From Planctomycetota bacterium (GTDB lineage Bacteria; Planctomycetota; Phycisphaerae; WQYP01): a DNA stretch of 64,000 nucleotides. The position numbers and the translations under genes are program-made. The first letter of the stretch is position 1. Each line of letters opens with the position of its first letter. The notes below the pieces were generated by a model. The model saw only the letters and a list, made by a program, of their open reading frames with translations. It was not told where the DNA came from and did no database searches. Below, piece after piece: positions 36,787 through 44,188 of the stretch. The stretch spans positions 62,001 through 126,000 of the forward strand of contig JAKAEZ010000002.1 of the NCBI GenBank assembly GCA_021819825.1, written 5' to 3'.

Positions 36787-38481
36787 ATGGGTGTAGTATC
36801 TAACCTTCGACGCGCACTGGTGCTTTCGGGACCAGACTTTCGCACCACCGACCTCTACCATAACCTCTCCCACAATTATGACGCAGTCGTGTGCGTATCA
36901 ACGATGGATCAAGCCGTCGCGGAACTGCGCAGCGGAACATTTGATATGGTCATGTCTGAATCCGCGGATTTTTTACCGCTGGAACGCGCTCATGCCAGCA
37001 TGCAATCCGGACTGGTGCTGGATACCATTGGCGAAGGCGTCTGCATGATCAACCCCGCCGGCCGGATGGTCTGGAGCAACCGCCGTATGAAGCAATGGTC
37101 GCCCGAGGTTATTCAGCGGATCGGCCAAGCTTGCATGGAAGCGATTTCAATATTCACCGATCCACAAATGGTCGGCCGGCCGGAAACCCATGCTCCCCGA
37201 TCCCGCAAGTTTGCGATCAGTATCGGCGATTCACAGTTTTTTGAACTGGTCTGTTCACCGGTCCATAATCAGGAAGATAAAATTTCCCATGTGGTTGCGG
37301 TCTGCTGGGATGCCACCCACACCCGCCGCCTTCAGCAAAAGCTTGATGCCATTGACCAGGCGGGAAGAGAACTGGTCCGCCTGGAAAAAGACGCCATCGC
37401 CAAGCTGAATTTTCTGCAACGGCAGCAACTGCTGGAAGAACGCATTATCAAATTCCTTCGCCAGCTCATGCACTTTGATCATTTTAACATCCGTCTTCTG
37501 GATCCCGCCACCAATAAGCTTGAGCCGGTGATTGCCGTGGGCATGCCCGAAGAAGCCATGGAAGCGGAATTGTTTTGTGAAATAGAAGGCAACGGAATCT
37601 GCGGCCACGTGGCGGCCACCGGCAGATCCTATATTTCCGCGGATGTTGCCCGGGATCCACGTTACGTCGCCGGGCTTGATACCGCCAAATCCAGTTTAAC
37701 CGTACCGCTGATGCTACACGACAAAACGATCGGCGTACTGAACATTGAATCCGATCAGTATGCTTTTTTCACGGAAGATGACCGGCAATTCGCGGAGATA
37801 TTCGGGCGGTATGTGGCCATGGCATTAAATGTGCTGGACCTGCTGATGCTTGAACAGCGCAGCAGCAGCGGCAAGCTGGTACAGGAAATGGCCTGTGAAG
37901 TGGCCGGCCCGCTGAATGATATGATTTATGATCTGGAAGTCATCAAAGAAGCTAATTTGGATAATGGGGCTTTGCTGCAATCCTTAAATTCAATTCTCGC
38001 AAACGCCAACACCGTGCGGCAGACATTCTGGAGTTTGTGCTCCAGCCCGCAGCAGGTATTTGGTGCCCATGATCAGCGTCGGCTTCCCAATAAAGACCCC
38101 CGCCTGCAGGGTAAGCGTATTCTTGTCGCCGATGATCAGGCCAATATTCGTGAGACCATTCATTATGTTCTGACCTATTGCGGCTGCCACGTGGACACCG
38201 CCGCCGATGGTGCCGAGGCCTTGGCGCATCTGGCCGGACAGCCGCGTTATGATCTGGTGATTTCGGATATTCGCATGCCGCATAAAAATGGTTATGAAGT
38301 TTTTGCCGCCGCCCAAAAAATCGGCCATAACCCGCCGGTTATTCTGATGACCGGCTTTGGCTATGATCCGGATCACAGCATTGTGCAAGCCTCCAAACAG
38401 GGCCTGGCGGCCGTGCTTTCCAAACCCTTCAAAGTGGAAAAACTCATGCAGGAAATCTTCAAAGCTTTGGCCGTGTATTAG
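36787..38481 (+). CDS. PAS-GAF-receiver signalling protein without kinase domain
   Basis: 564 residues. The first 55 or so resemble a degenerate receiver (RALVLSGPDF...MDQAVAELRSGTFDMVMSES). A PAS-like segment follows (about 75-190, DTIGEGVCMINPAGRMVWSNRRMKQW), then a coiled coil (about 190-225), a GAF domain (about 225-355, FNIRLLDPATNKLEP, GICGHVAATGRSYISADVARDPRY, SLTVPLMLHDKTIGVLNIES) and a helical linker. The C-terminal receiver (443-564) is complete: acidic pair at 449-450, phospho-acceptor Asp 494 in LVISDIRMP, Thr 522 and Lys 546 in LSKPF. There is no HATPase, DNA-binding or GGDEF output, so it probably works through protein contacts with an unlinked kinase. It has its own promoter. 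Confidence 0.88.
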   Translation: MGVVSNLRRALVLSGPDFRTTDLYHNLSHNYDAVVCVSTMDQAVAELRSGTFDMVMSESADFLPLERAHASMQSGLVLDTIGEGVCMINPAGRMVWSNRRMKQWSPEVIQRIGQACMEAISIFTDPQMVGRPETHAPRSRKFAISIGDSQFFELVCSPVHNQEDKISHVVAVCWDATHTRRLQQKLDAIDQAGRELVRLEKDAIAKLNFLQRQQLLEERIIKFLRQLMHFDHFNIRLLDPATNKLEPVIAVGMPEEAMEAELFCEIEGNGICGHVAATGRSYISADVARDPRYVAGLDTAKSSLTVPLMLHDKTIGVLNIESDQYAFFTEDDRQFAEIFGRYVAMALNVLDLLMLEQRSSSGKLVQEMACEVAGPLNDMIYDLEVIKEANLDNGALLQSLNSILANANTVRQTFWSLCSSPQQVFGAHDQRRLPNKDPRLQGKRILVADDQANIRETIHYVLTYCGCHVDTAADGAEALAHLAGQPRYDLVISDIRMPHKNGYEVFAAAQKIGHNPPVILMTGFGYDPDHSIVQASKQGLAAVLSKPFKVEKLMQEIFKALAVY

Positions 38482-38530
38482 AATTCGCCGAATGCGGAAA
38501 CTTTCCGAAGCAAGTATCAGCAACGTGGGG

Positions 38531-38688
38531 AAACTCTTGGATCAGGGTGAATCGGTGAAAGGATTCGGGGCTTTGGAGCCGAAATTTTCCCGTTTTTTAA
38601 AAGCGGCCGCGCGGGAGGGCAATACCGTAACTCCGATGATTCGTTTGGCGTGGGGGAATGCGGGCCTGCACGCGCTGGCCCGCACGCC
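38531..38688 (+). pseudogene. Decayed duplicate fragment of a DUF3987 gene
   Basis: Over 158 bp the translation (LLDQGES..., ALEP.FSR.LK.AAR.GNTV..MIRLAW.N..LH.L.RTP) matches residues about 302-354 of the intact DUF3987 gene at 41164-41322, about two thirds identical by eye and without gaps. Upstream and downstream sequence does not match, and there is no start of the parent gene. It lies in an open frame from ATG 38492 to 38857 but without the rest of the protein. It is therefore a relic of a second, related copy. Confidence 0.75.
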
Positions 38689-38819
38689 TTCGGGCTTTCG
38701 CTGGGGCAGAAAACAATTATCATTACTTGCGGTCACTCTCACCCCCGCTGGTGATTCCGCATTTGGCGATATCGGATCATGGGCGAACCGAACGCCTGGT
38801 GCACAGACGGAGAGGCTCA

Positions 38820-39218
38820 ATGCAATCCAAACAAACAACGGGCCGTGCGAACTATAGGAAGCGAGAGCTCGAGCATTATCACGACCGTTTACACTGTTGG
38901 TATTGCGGCTTTGGGTTTTCCCAGATCCTTGAGGTCGCCCACTTGGACGGGCGCAGACAGAATACCGCTGGCGCGAACCTGGCAATGCTCTGCCCAACCT
39001 GCCAGAAAATGCTGGACCTGGGCCTGATCTCGAAGGGGATCGTACTCGCAATGCGCGATCGATCCAGAATAGGCCAGTGGTCAAAGCGCATGAAGGACGC
39101 GGGCAAAAAGGCTGCGGAGACACGGAAGCGCAATGGGGCCGCGCTGCGGAGGAAACGGCACTTGGCTGCAGTGAGAGCCGCCAAAACCAGAAAACGCAAC
39201 CGCCCTGCCACGCGTTGA
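38820..39218 (+). CDS. HNH-nuclease-like zinc-binding small protein
   Basis: 132 residues from ATG 38820, behind a GGAGAGG ribosome site. Residues 25-65 have an HNH-like layout: CWYC, then ILEVAHLDG, an Asn in GANLAMLCPTC and a following helix. The two C-x-x-C pairs would bind zinc. The last His of the HNH triad is replaced by Gln (CPTCQK instead of CxxCH), so catalysis is doubtful. The C-terminal half is very rich in Arg, Lys and Ala (KKAAETRKRNGAALRRKRHLAAVRAAKTRKRN) and should bind nucleic acid. It lies between the DUF3987 relic and a nuclease gene, consistent with a mobile-element origin. Confidence 0.6.
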   Translation: MQSKQTTGRANYRKRELEHYHDRLHCWYCGFGFSQILEVAHLDGRRQNTAGANLAMLCPTCQKMLDLGLISKGIVLAMRDRSRIGQWSKRMKDAGKKAAETRKRNGAALRRKRHLAAVRAAKTRKRNRPATR

Positions 39219-39313
39219 GCGCGGCACCTGTTGGGGCAAAGGTTCTTGAATCTGTGAAGCTAGCCGTTCCCCCGCACCTCGGGGCCGGCACCGCTCGCGC
39301 AAGCGTTTAGCTT

Positions 39314-40063
39314 CTACGGCGCGTAAGCCGCAAGTTTTTCCGCCAAGCCGGGGCTGCGCTCAATCAGCAATCGGTACAGTTCCCGCCAGCCCTCGCCTGT
39401 CACGCGGTGGCCAATGCCCTGCATATTCGCGCGCACAAAACCCGCGTTTCGCAAGACCGGATTTTCACGGAGCTCGTTCAGGGTTATCGCCTCCGGCAGG
39501 GAATATATCCGTTCGAGATTTCGAAATATCGCGCTGCCATGCCGCCATGTAGCGTCCTTCCGCGCCAGTTCGCCCCTGGCGACGAATATATCGGTAATAC
39601 TTTTCACGGGCGTGCATCGATACATTAGCAGCAGGTCGTCCTGTGCACAGTCTTTTCGTACCGCCCATTCGATCTCGCGCTTAGACAGTTTAAACTGCTC
39701 ATCGCGAACAGCCCCTTGAATCCACACCGATGGCGGTGCGTCGAAATACTGCTTTAGTTCAACGATTCTCAGCTTGCCGGGAGGATCGGGCCAGTCGTTG
39801 TGCCAGCATACGATTAAATCACACCCATCAGGTTTGTGCCCGTGCTGGTGAAAATTACTTGCTCGATACTCAAACTCAATTCTTACTTCGCGGTTGCCGT
39901 CGTTTAGACATTCAGCGACGCAATCCGGAAAGCGTTCTTGCACTCGCCGAATGCGATAACCCAATAGGTTGGCATGGAGGGCAAACAGGCATACGACCCC
40001 CATTTCATTGGCGGGGACAAAGCCCGCTTGCAATTTTTGATTTCTGATTGACTGATCCCGCAA
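39314..40063 (-). CDS. PD-(D/E)XK-type endonuclease-like protein
   Basis: 249 residues from TTG 40063, chosen because GGAGG lies 9 bp before it; a TTG at 40081 is also in frame. An N-terminal helical stretch (NEMGVVCLFALHANLLGYRIRRVQERFPDC) leads to a core with FEYRASNFHQHGH, then CDLIVCWHNDW and LRIVELKQY. The order E, then D-x(19)-E-L-K fits a PD-(D/E)XK active site, as in restriction-type and homing-type nucleases. The C-terminal 100 residues are mixed helices of no known pattern. It is divergent from the DUF3987 fusion gene across about 200 bp. No methyltransferase partner is present, so a restriction system is unlikely; a role in the element's own life cycle or in defence is possible. 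Confidence 0.6.
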   Translation of the reverse strand: MRDQSIRNQKLQAGFVPANEMGVVCLFALHANLLGYRIRRVQERFPDCVAECLNDGNREVRIEFEYRASNFHQHGHKPDGCDLIVCWHNDWPDPPGKLRIVELKQYFDAPPSVWIQGAVRDEQFKLSKREIEWAVRKDCAQDDLLLMYRCTPVKSITDIFVARGELARKDATWRHGSAIFRNLERIYSLPEAITLNELRENPVLRNAGFVRANMQGIGHRVTGEGWRELYRLLIERSPGLAEKLAAYAP

Positions 40064-40260
40064 TTTGGTGATCCTCCACAAAATTCTTCGCGGTTTTTTT
40101 CACTTATCAGCAAGTGACTGGGTATACAGCGTACTGGCAGGTTCTTGTGGCTGCCACTGTTATCAGAGGCGCATGCCGCCCGCGACGCCGTGTGCGCGAA
40201 GGCCGCACTTGACATTCGCTTTGGCACCGGCTGCGCACCGGCGTTACCGTTGGGTGAATT

Positions 40261-42348
40261 ATGGAGTGCATGATGGCTGGCAATTATTCGACTTTGACCC
40301 AGGCTTCAATATCTTCGGCTCTGGCCGGGGAACGCGATGCTTATCCGGTGGAAAGCAATCCGGCATGGGTGCCATACGATGGCGCAGCGCAGCAGGCTTT
40401 GCTGGGAAGCATTCTGCTGGCCGGCGGGATTTTGCCGGATGTCATGGCCCTGTTGTCGGGCGGTGCTGATGCGTTCTGGGGCGAAATAGATAGCCTTATT
40501 TACGCGGCCATGATTGGCGTTTATCAGGCCGACAAGCCCCTGGACGGCGTTACCCTGACGCATGAGTTAAAATCCGGCAGCAATTATGAGCGGATCGGGG
40601 GTTTTGATTATCTGCAATCGCTGGTGAATTGCGTTCCCTCGGCGGCGAATTGGCGAGCGTATGCGGAGATTGTCCGCGGCAAGTATCAACAGCGTCTGGA
40701 ATGGCAAGCGGGGCGAAATCTGTTGGCGGGAAATATTTCAGCTTCGGAATATCTCCGAACCATTCAACTTATTACCGCCCGTTTCGCTGATGATGGCACC
40801 GACGATTGGCCCGATCCGCCGGAACCAGCCGCCTATCACGGCCTGGCCGGTGATATTGTTCGCACGATTGCACCGCATACGGAATCCGATCCGGCGGCAA
40901 TTCTGGTGCACGTTCTGGTGCTGTTTGGAAATATGGTGGGTCGGCGGCCGCACTTCACGGTTGATGGCGCGCGGCACGGTCTGAATCTTTTTGCCGTCTG
41001 CTGCGGAGATAGTTCCAAAGCCCGCAAAGGAACCGCCGGTTCACAGACCCTGCGTTTGTTAAATCCATGTGATCCGACATGGGCGGCCACGCGCGTTAAA
41101 AGCGGATTATCCAGCGGGGAAGGAATGATTTTTGCCGTGCGCGATCCGGTATTTAAAAATGAAGAACTGGTGGATCAGGGCGAATCGGATAAACGACTCA
41201 TGGCGTTAGAACCGGAATTTTCCCGCCTGTTAAAAGTGGCCGCACGGGATGGTAACACCGTATCCGCGATGATTCGATTGGCGTGGGATAATGGCGATCT
41301 GCATGTACTGACGCGCACGCCAACAAAAGCCACCGGAGCGCATATCAGTATTATTGGGCACATTACCCGCGAGGAGTTGGCGGCGGAACTGACGAAAACC
41401 GATGCCGCCAATGGTTTTGGCAATCGCTTTTTATGGGCGTGCGCGCGCCGGAGCAAGCTTTTACCGCGCGGAGGAAATTTACAGGAGACGGATATTGAGC
41501 CTTTGCGGCAACGACTCATTAACGCCCTGCAGTTTGCCGCGGGCATTGATGACATAGGCCTAAGCGACGAGGCGTGGAACTTATGGGAACAAAAGTACCC
41601 GATTCTTTCCGGCGGCCACGCGGGCCTGCACGGCAAACTTACCAGCCGGGCCGAGGCGCAGGTGCGGCGACTGGCCTGTGTTTATGCGTTGCTGGATCAA
41701 TGCAGCACCGTTGAAACGCACCATCTTCAAGCCGGTTTGGCATTATGGGATTTTTGTGATCGCAGTGCGGGTTATTTATTCAGGGCCTGCGGGCCGGGAC
41801 ACAAAGCGGAAAACATTGATCCGGTGCGGGAAGTGGTGGAAATAATTCGCAGCCTGGGCGGACGGACCACATTAAAAGCCATTCGCGGCAAGCGGCGTAA
41901 ATTCCGCGAGGCCGGCGTGCTGGAGCCGATTATTGAACAGGCCATTGATCGCGGATTGCTGCGCCGCCGCCAATTATCATCTTCCGGCCCCGGAGCGCCC
42001 GCAAACTGCGTGGAACTTGTTGAATTGGTCGCTGGTCAAGGCGATCCGTTGCCAGGCACCGGCAGTCCCAGTGGTATCGCGGTACCGGTATCGGTATTGG
42101 CGGGAATAGGTAGTGCCAATAGCGATACCGGTACCACCGATACCAGTACCGTCGATAACGCCGGTAACGCCGAGCCTGATACCGATACCGATACCGGGAC
42201 CGCAAATGTTGACCATGCCAAAGGCCGCGAAGACCCGATGCCGACATCAGACCTTGACCGCGTACCGATCGAACTGGAGGAAGCCAACGCGCTGGAAGCC
42301 GGAGCCAATGACGCTTCTACCGGAGTTTGTGATGAGTTAGCTTCCTGA
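40261..42348 (+). CDS. DnaB N-domain/DUF3987 fusion protein (mobile-element replication ATPase-like)
   Basis: 695 residues; ATG 40261 is the longest start, but GGAG at 40263-40266 also favours ATG 40273. Residues about 40-150 match the DnaB helicase N-terminal domain (AAQQALLGSILLAGG, DGVTLTHELK, GGFDYLQSLVNCVPSAANWRAYAEIVR). Residues about 190-530 are DUF3987 (DPAAILVHVLVLFGNMVGRRPHF, a P-loop-like CCGDSSKARKGTAGS, SGLSSGEGMIFAVRD, RLMALEPEFSRLLKVAARDGNTVSAMIRLAWDNGDL, TGAHISIIGHITREEL, NGFGNRFLWACARRSK). The tail from about 600 is low-complexity Thr/Asp/Asn. DUF3987 proteins occur on plasmids, prophages and integrative elements, so a replication or primase-helicase role is likely but unproved. 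The Walker A lacks the usual GKT. It ends 86 bp before tRNA-Leu. Confidence 0.75.
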   Translation: MECMMAGNYSTLTQASISSALAGERDAYPVESNPAWVPYDGAAQQALLGSILLAGGILPDVMALLSGGADAFWGEIDSLIYAAMIGVYQADKPLDGVTLTHELKSGSNYERIGGFDYLQSLVNCVPSAANWRAYAEIVRGKYQQRLEWQAGRNLLAGNISASEYLRTIQLITARFADDGTDDWPDPPEPAAYHGLAGDIVRTIAPHTESDPAAILVHVLVLFGNMVGRRPHFTVDGARHGLNLFAVCCGDSSKARKGTAGSQTLRLLNPCDPTWAATRVKSGLSSGEGMIFAVRDPVFKNEELVDQGESDKRLMALEPEFSRLLKVAARDGNTVSAMIRLAWDNGDLHVLTRTPTKATGAHISIIGHITREELAAELTKTDAANGFGNRFLWACARRSKLLPRGGNLQETDIEPLRQRLINALQFAAGIDDIGLSDEAWNLWEQKYPILSGGHAGLHGKLTSRAEAQVRRLACVYALLDQCSTVETHHLQAGLALWDFCDRSAGYLFRACGPGHKAENIDPVREVVEIIRSLGGRTTLKAIRGKRRKFREAGVLEPIIEQAIDRGLLRRRQLSSSGPGAPANCVELVELVAGQGDPLPGTGSPSGIAVPVSVLAGIGSANSDTGTTDTSTVDNAGNAEPDTDTDTGTANVDHAKGREDPMPTSDLDRVPIELEEANALEAGANDASTGVCDELAS
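42081..42135. repeat. Long palindrome inside the 3' end of the DUF3987 gene
   Basis: Two 21-nt arms (42081-42101 and 42115-42135) are complementary with a single mismatch around a 13-nt loop. The arms are built from GGTACC and GGTATCG words. Just downstream (about 42178-42200) the words GATACC/GATACCG recur in tandem. The whole 42070-42205 segment encodes the low-complexity tail of the protein. Confidence 0.8.
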
Positions 42349-42434
42349 CGGCAGCGCCCCAGCATTCAAAGGTGCGGGCCAAGATACGAGCAGTGGAATT
42401 TTTATGCCCCCGGCGTTAATATATTCTTCCATCC

Positions 42435-42517
42435 GCGGGCGTGGCGGAATTGGCAGACGCGCTAGATTCAGGTTCTAGTGTTCAAAAGACGTGGAGGTTC
42501 GACTCCTCTCGCCCGCA
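42435..42517 (+). tRNA. tRNA-Leu (anticodon CAG)
   Basis: An 83-nt cloverleaf. The acceptor stem GCGGGCG pairs with CGCCCGC, with A as discriminator; CCA is not encoded. The anticodon stem CTAGA/TCTAG holds the loop TTCAGGT, giving anticodon CAG. A long variable arm and the GGTTCGACTCC T-arm are those of a class II leucine tRNA. It stands alone, right after the DUF3987 gene, and tRNA 3' ends are common integration sites. Confidence 0.95.
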
Positions 42518-42548
42518 TAACTCAATAATCGGTGATAACAAAGTACAC

Positions 42549-42569
42549 TTTTCCCCGTGTGGGGAATTT
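42549..42569 (+). terminator. Possible terminator after tRNA-Leu
   Basis: TTCCCC (42551-42556) and GGGGAA (42561-42566) form a 6-bp stem with a GTGT loop, followed by TTT. On the minus strand the same hairpin is followed by AAAAG and would not terminate. The stem is short. Confidence 0.35.
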
Positions 42570-42670
42570 CAGGAACTGCCTCCAGTAACCCTCATGGGCA
42601 CCTTACCGTTTTGACCGCGCGGCTGACCTCGTCGGTGAGGCTCGCCGCTCCGCGGCATACAGTTACGCCC

Positions 42671-44023
42671 TTACCGGCGGCGGCGGGTGGGGAAGCGGCC
42701 GGAAATTGGGCGGCGGGTTACGATCGTGGGTTCGGCAGCGCTAAAGGATGTGGGTGCATAGCCATCGGCTGCGGGGGCCGCAGTTTGTGATTCAGCGGGT
42801 GCGCCCGGCGCACCGTCCGGGGCGGAGCGGCCATCCTGTGCGGGGTGCGGCACCGCACCGGGGCGTTTGCTTGGCTCCATCGACGGAGTAAAACCGGGAA
42901 TCCGATATTCTTCTAAAAGATGATTGATCATCTTTTCAATTTCCGTCTGCAATTGGGCCTGCCCGAGCGAGACAAAGGTAAACGCCTTGCCGGTGGCACC
43001 CATCCGGGCGGTGCGGCCGACGCGGTGCACATACGCTTCGGGATCTTCGGGAACATCATAATTGATGACATGGCTTATCTCATGAACGTCAATGCCGCGA
43101 CTGGCCAGATCCGTGGCGACCAGCACATTGATTTTGCCGGTACGAAAGCCGCGCATCACGCGTTCCCGCTGATTTTGCAGCAGATCGCCGTGAATGGCGG
43201 AGGCATTCACGCCTCTTTCACATAAGCCGTGGGCCACTTTATCCACACTGCGTTTGGTGCGGCAGAAAATTATGGCCAGCCCCGGCTGCTCATGTTGAAT
43301 TAAACAGCGCAAGGCCCGTAATTTATCCCAAGGCTGCACGCCAACCACATACTGAACCGCTTCCGGATTGGTCAACGTTTCATCCGCTTTGGCCGTGAAA
43401 ATCCGTTGCGGATTGGTCATGTGCTGGTGGACCATGCGTTCAATATCATCATTGATGGTCGCGGAAACAAAGATGGTCTGGCGCGGAGCCTTGCACAAGG
43501 CCAGAATTTTCCGGACATCATCACGGAACCCGATGTCAAACATCCGGTCCACTTCATCAAACACCACGAACTTCATATTCGCCAAGGGTAATGAGCCGCG
43601 CTGATTTAAATCCAAAATGCGGCCCGGCGTGCCTACCACAACATGCGGATGGCGTTCCAGAAGTTTGGTCTGATGTTGAATTTTCTGCCCGCCGTAGACC
43701 ACAATCATCCGGGCTACTTTATGGCGGGCGAAGCGCACCATTTCCGCTTCGACCTGAATGGCCAGTTCCCGCGTAGGGGTGACAATTAAAGCCTGTAAAC
43801 TCTGTGTTAGATCCAGACGTTGCAGAATCGGCAGCCCAAAGGCGGCGGTTTTTCCGGTACCGGTACGGGCCTGCCCAATAATATCCGCACCGGTCAGCGC
43901 GACCGGAATCATCAATCGCTGAATTTCGGATGGCTCAACGAAATGCAGATCATCCAGCGCCATGACAATGGCCGGCTCAAGACCCAAAGCGGAAAAAGCG
44001 TTAGACGGTTCAATTTGCGGCAT
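42671..44023 (-). CDS. DEAD-box-type ATP-dependent RNA helicase
   Basis: 450 residues from ATG 44023 (AAGGACCGC before it); an ATG seven codons upstream has no ribosome site. Helicase motifs in order are the Q motif (FVEPSEIQRLMIP), Walker A QARTGTGKT, PTRELAIQ, GGQ, TPGRILD, motif II DEVD, SAT, FCRTKRSVD, ARGIDV and HRVGRTARMG. Motif II reads DEVD where most members have DEAD. The C-terminal 70 residues are Pro/Ala-rich and end in a basic RFPTRRRR tail typical of RhlE-like proteins. It probably remodels RNA in ribosome assembly or mRNA decay. It is convergent with tRNA-Leu. Confidence 0.94.
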   Translation of the reverse strand: MPQIEPSNAFSALGLEPAIVMALDDLHFVEPSEIQRLMIPVALTGADIIGQARTGTGKTAAFGLPILQRLDLTQSLQALIVTPTRELAIQVEAEMVRFARHKVARMIVVYGGQKIQHQTKLLERHPHVVVGTPGRILDLNQRGSLPLANMKFVVFDEVDRMFDIGFRDDVRKILALCKAPRQTIFVSATINDDIERMVHQHMTNPQRIFTAKADETLTNPEAVQYVVGVQPWDKLRALRCLIQHEQPGLAIIFCRTKRSVDKVAHGLCERGVNASAIHGDLLQNQRERVMRGFRTGKINVLVATDLASRGIDVHEISHVINYDVPEDPEAYVHRVGRTARMGATGKAFTFVSLGQAQLQTEIEKMINHLLEEYRIPGFTPSMEPSKRPGAVPHPAQDGRSAPDGAPGAPAESQTAAPAADGYAPTSFSAAEPTIVTRRPISGRFPTRRRR

Positions 44024-44188
44024 GCGGTCCTTGTAGTTTCTCATCGGTTATCATCATGGTTATCATAATGCTTCATTCGGCGGGGTCAACTGGGAGCCTG
44101 TCCGGGAAATCGCCGCTTTGCCACCCGGTGGCAATACGACCCGGCGGTGAGAATTTGCTCTGGCTTGCGATCGCCCGATAAGGAGTTT

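Noticed and set aside
36570-36848. A 92-codon minus-strand frame in the yggS-GAF gap
   Set aside because: It covers the plus-strand promoter and the inverted repeats and has no ribosome site or family pattern.
38542-39291. A 249-codon minus-strand frame over the DUF3987 relic and HNH-like gene
   Set aside because: The plus strand shows clear homology to DUF3987 and zinc pairs; the minus product is Arg/Pro/Ser-rich noise.
40200-40240. Perfect TTGACA (40209-40214) as -35 of the DUF3987 gene
   Set aside because: At 16-18 bp spacing the downstream sequence is GC-rich (TGCGCA) and offers no acceptable -10.
42431-42520. Direct repeat of the tRNA-Leu 3' end as an attachment site
   Set aside because: I looked for a second copy of the T-arm/acceptor sequence between 38.4 and 42.4 kb and saw none, so an attL/attR pair is not shown in the window.
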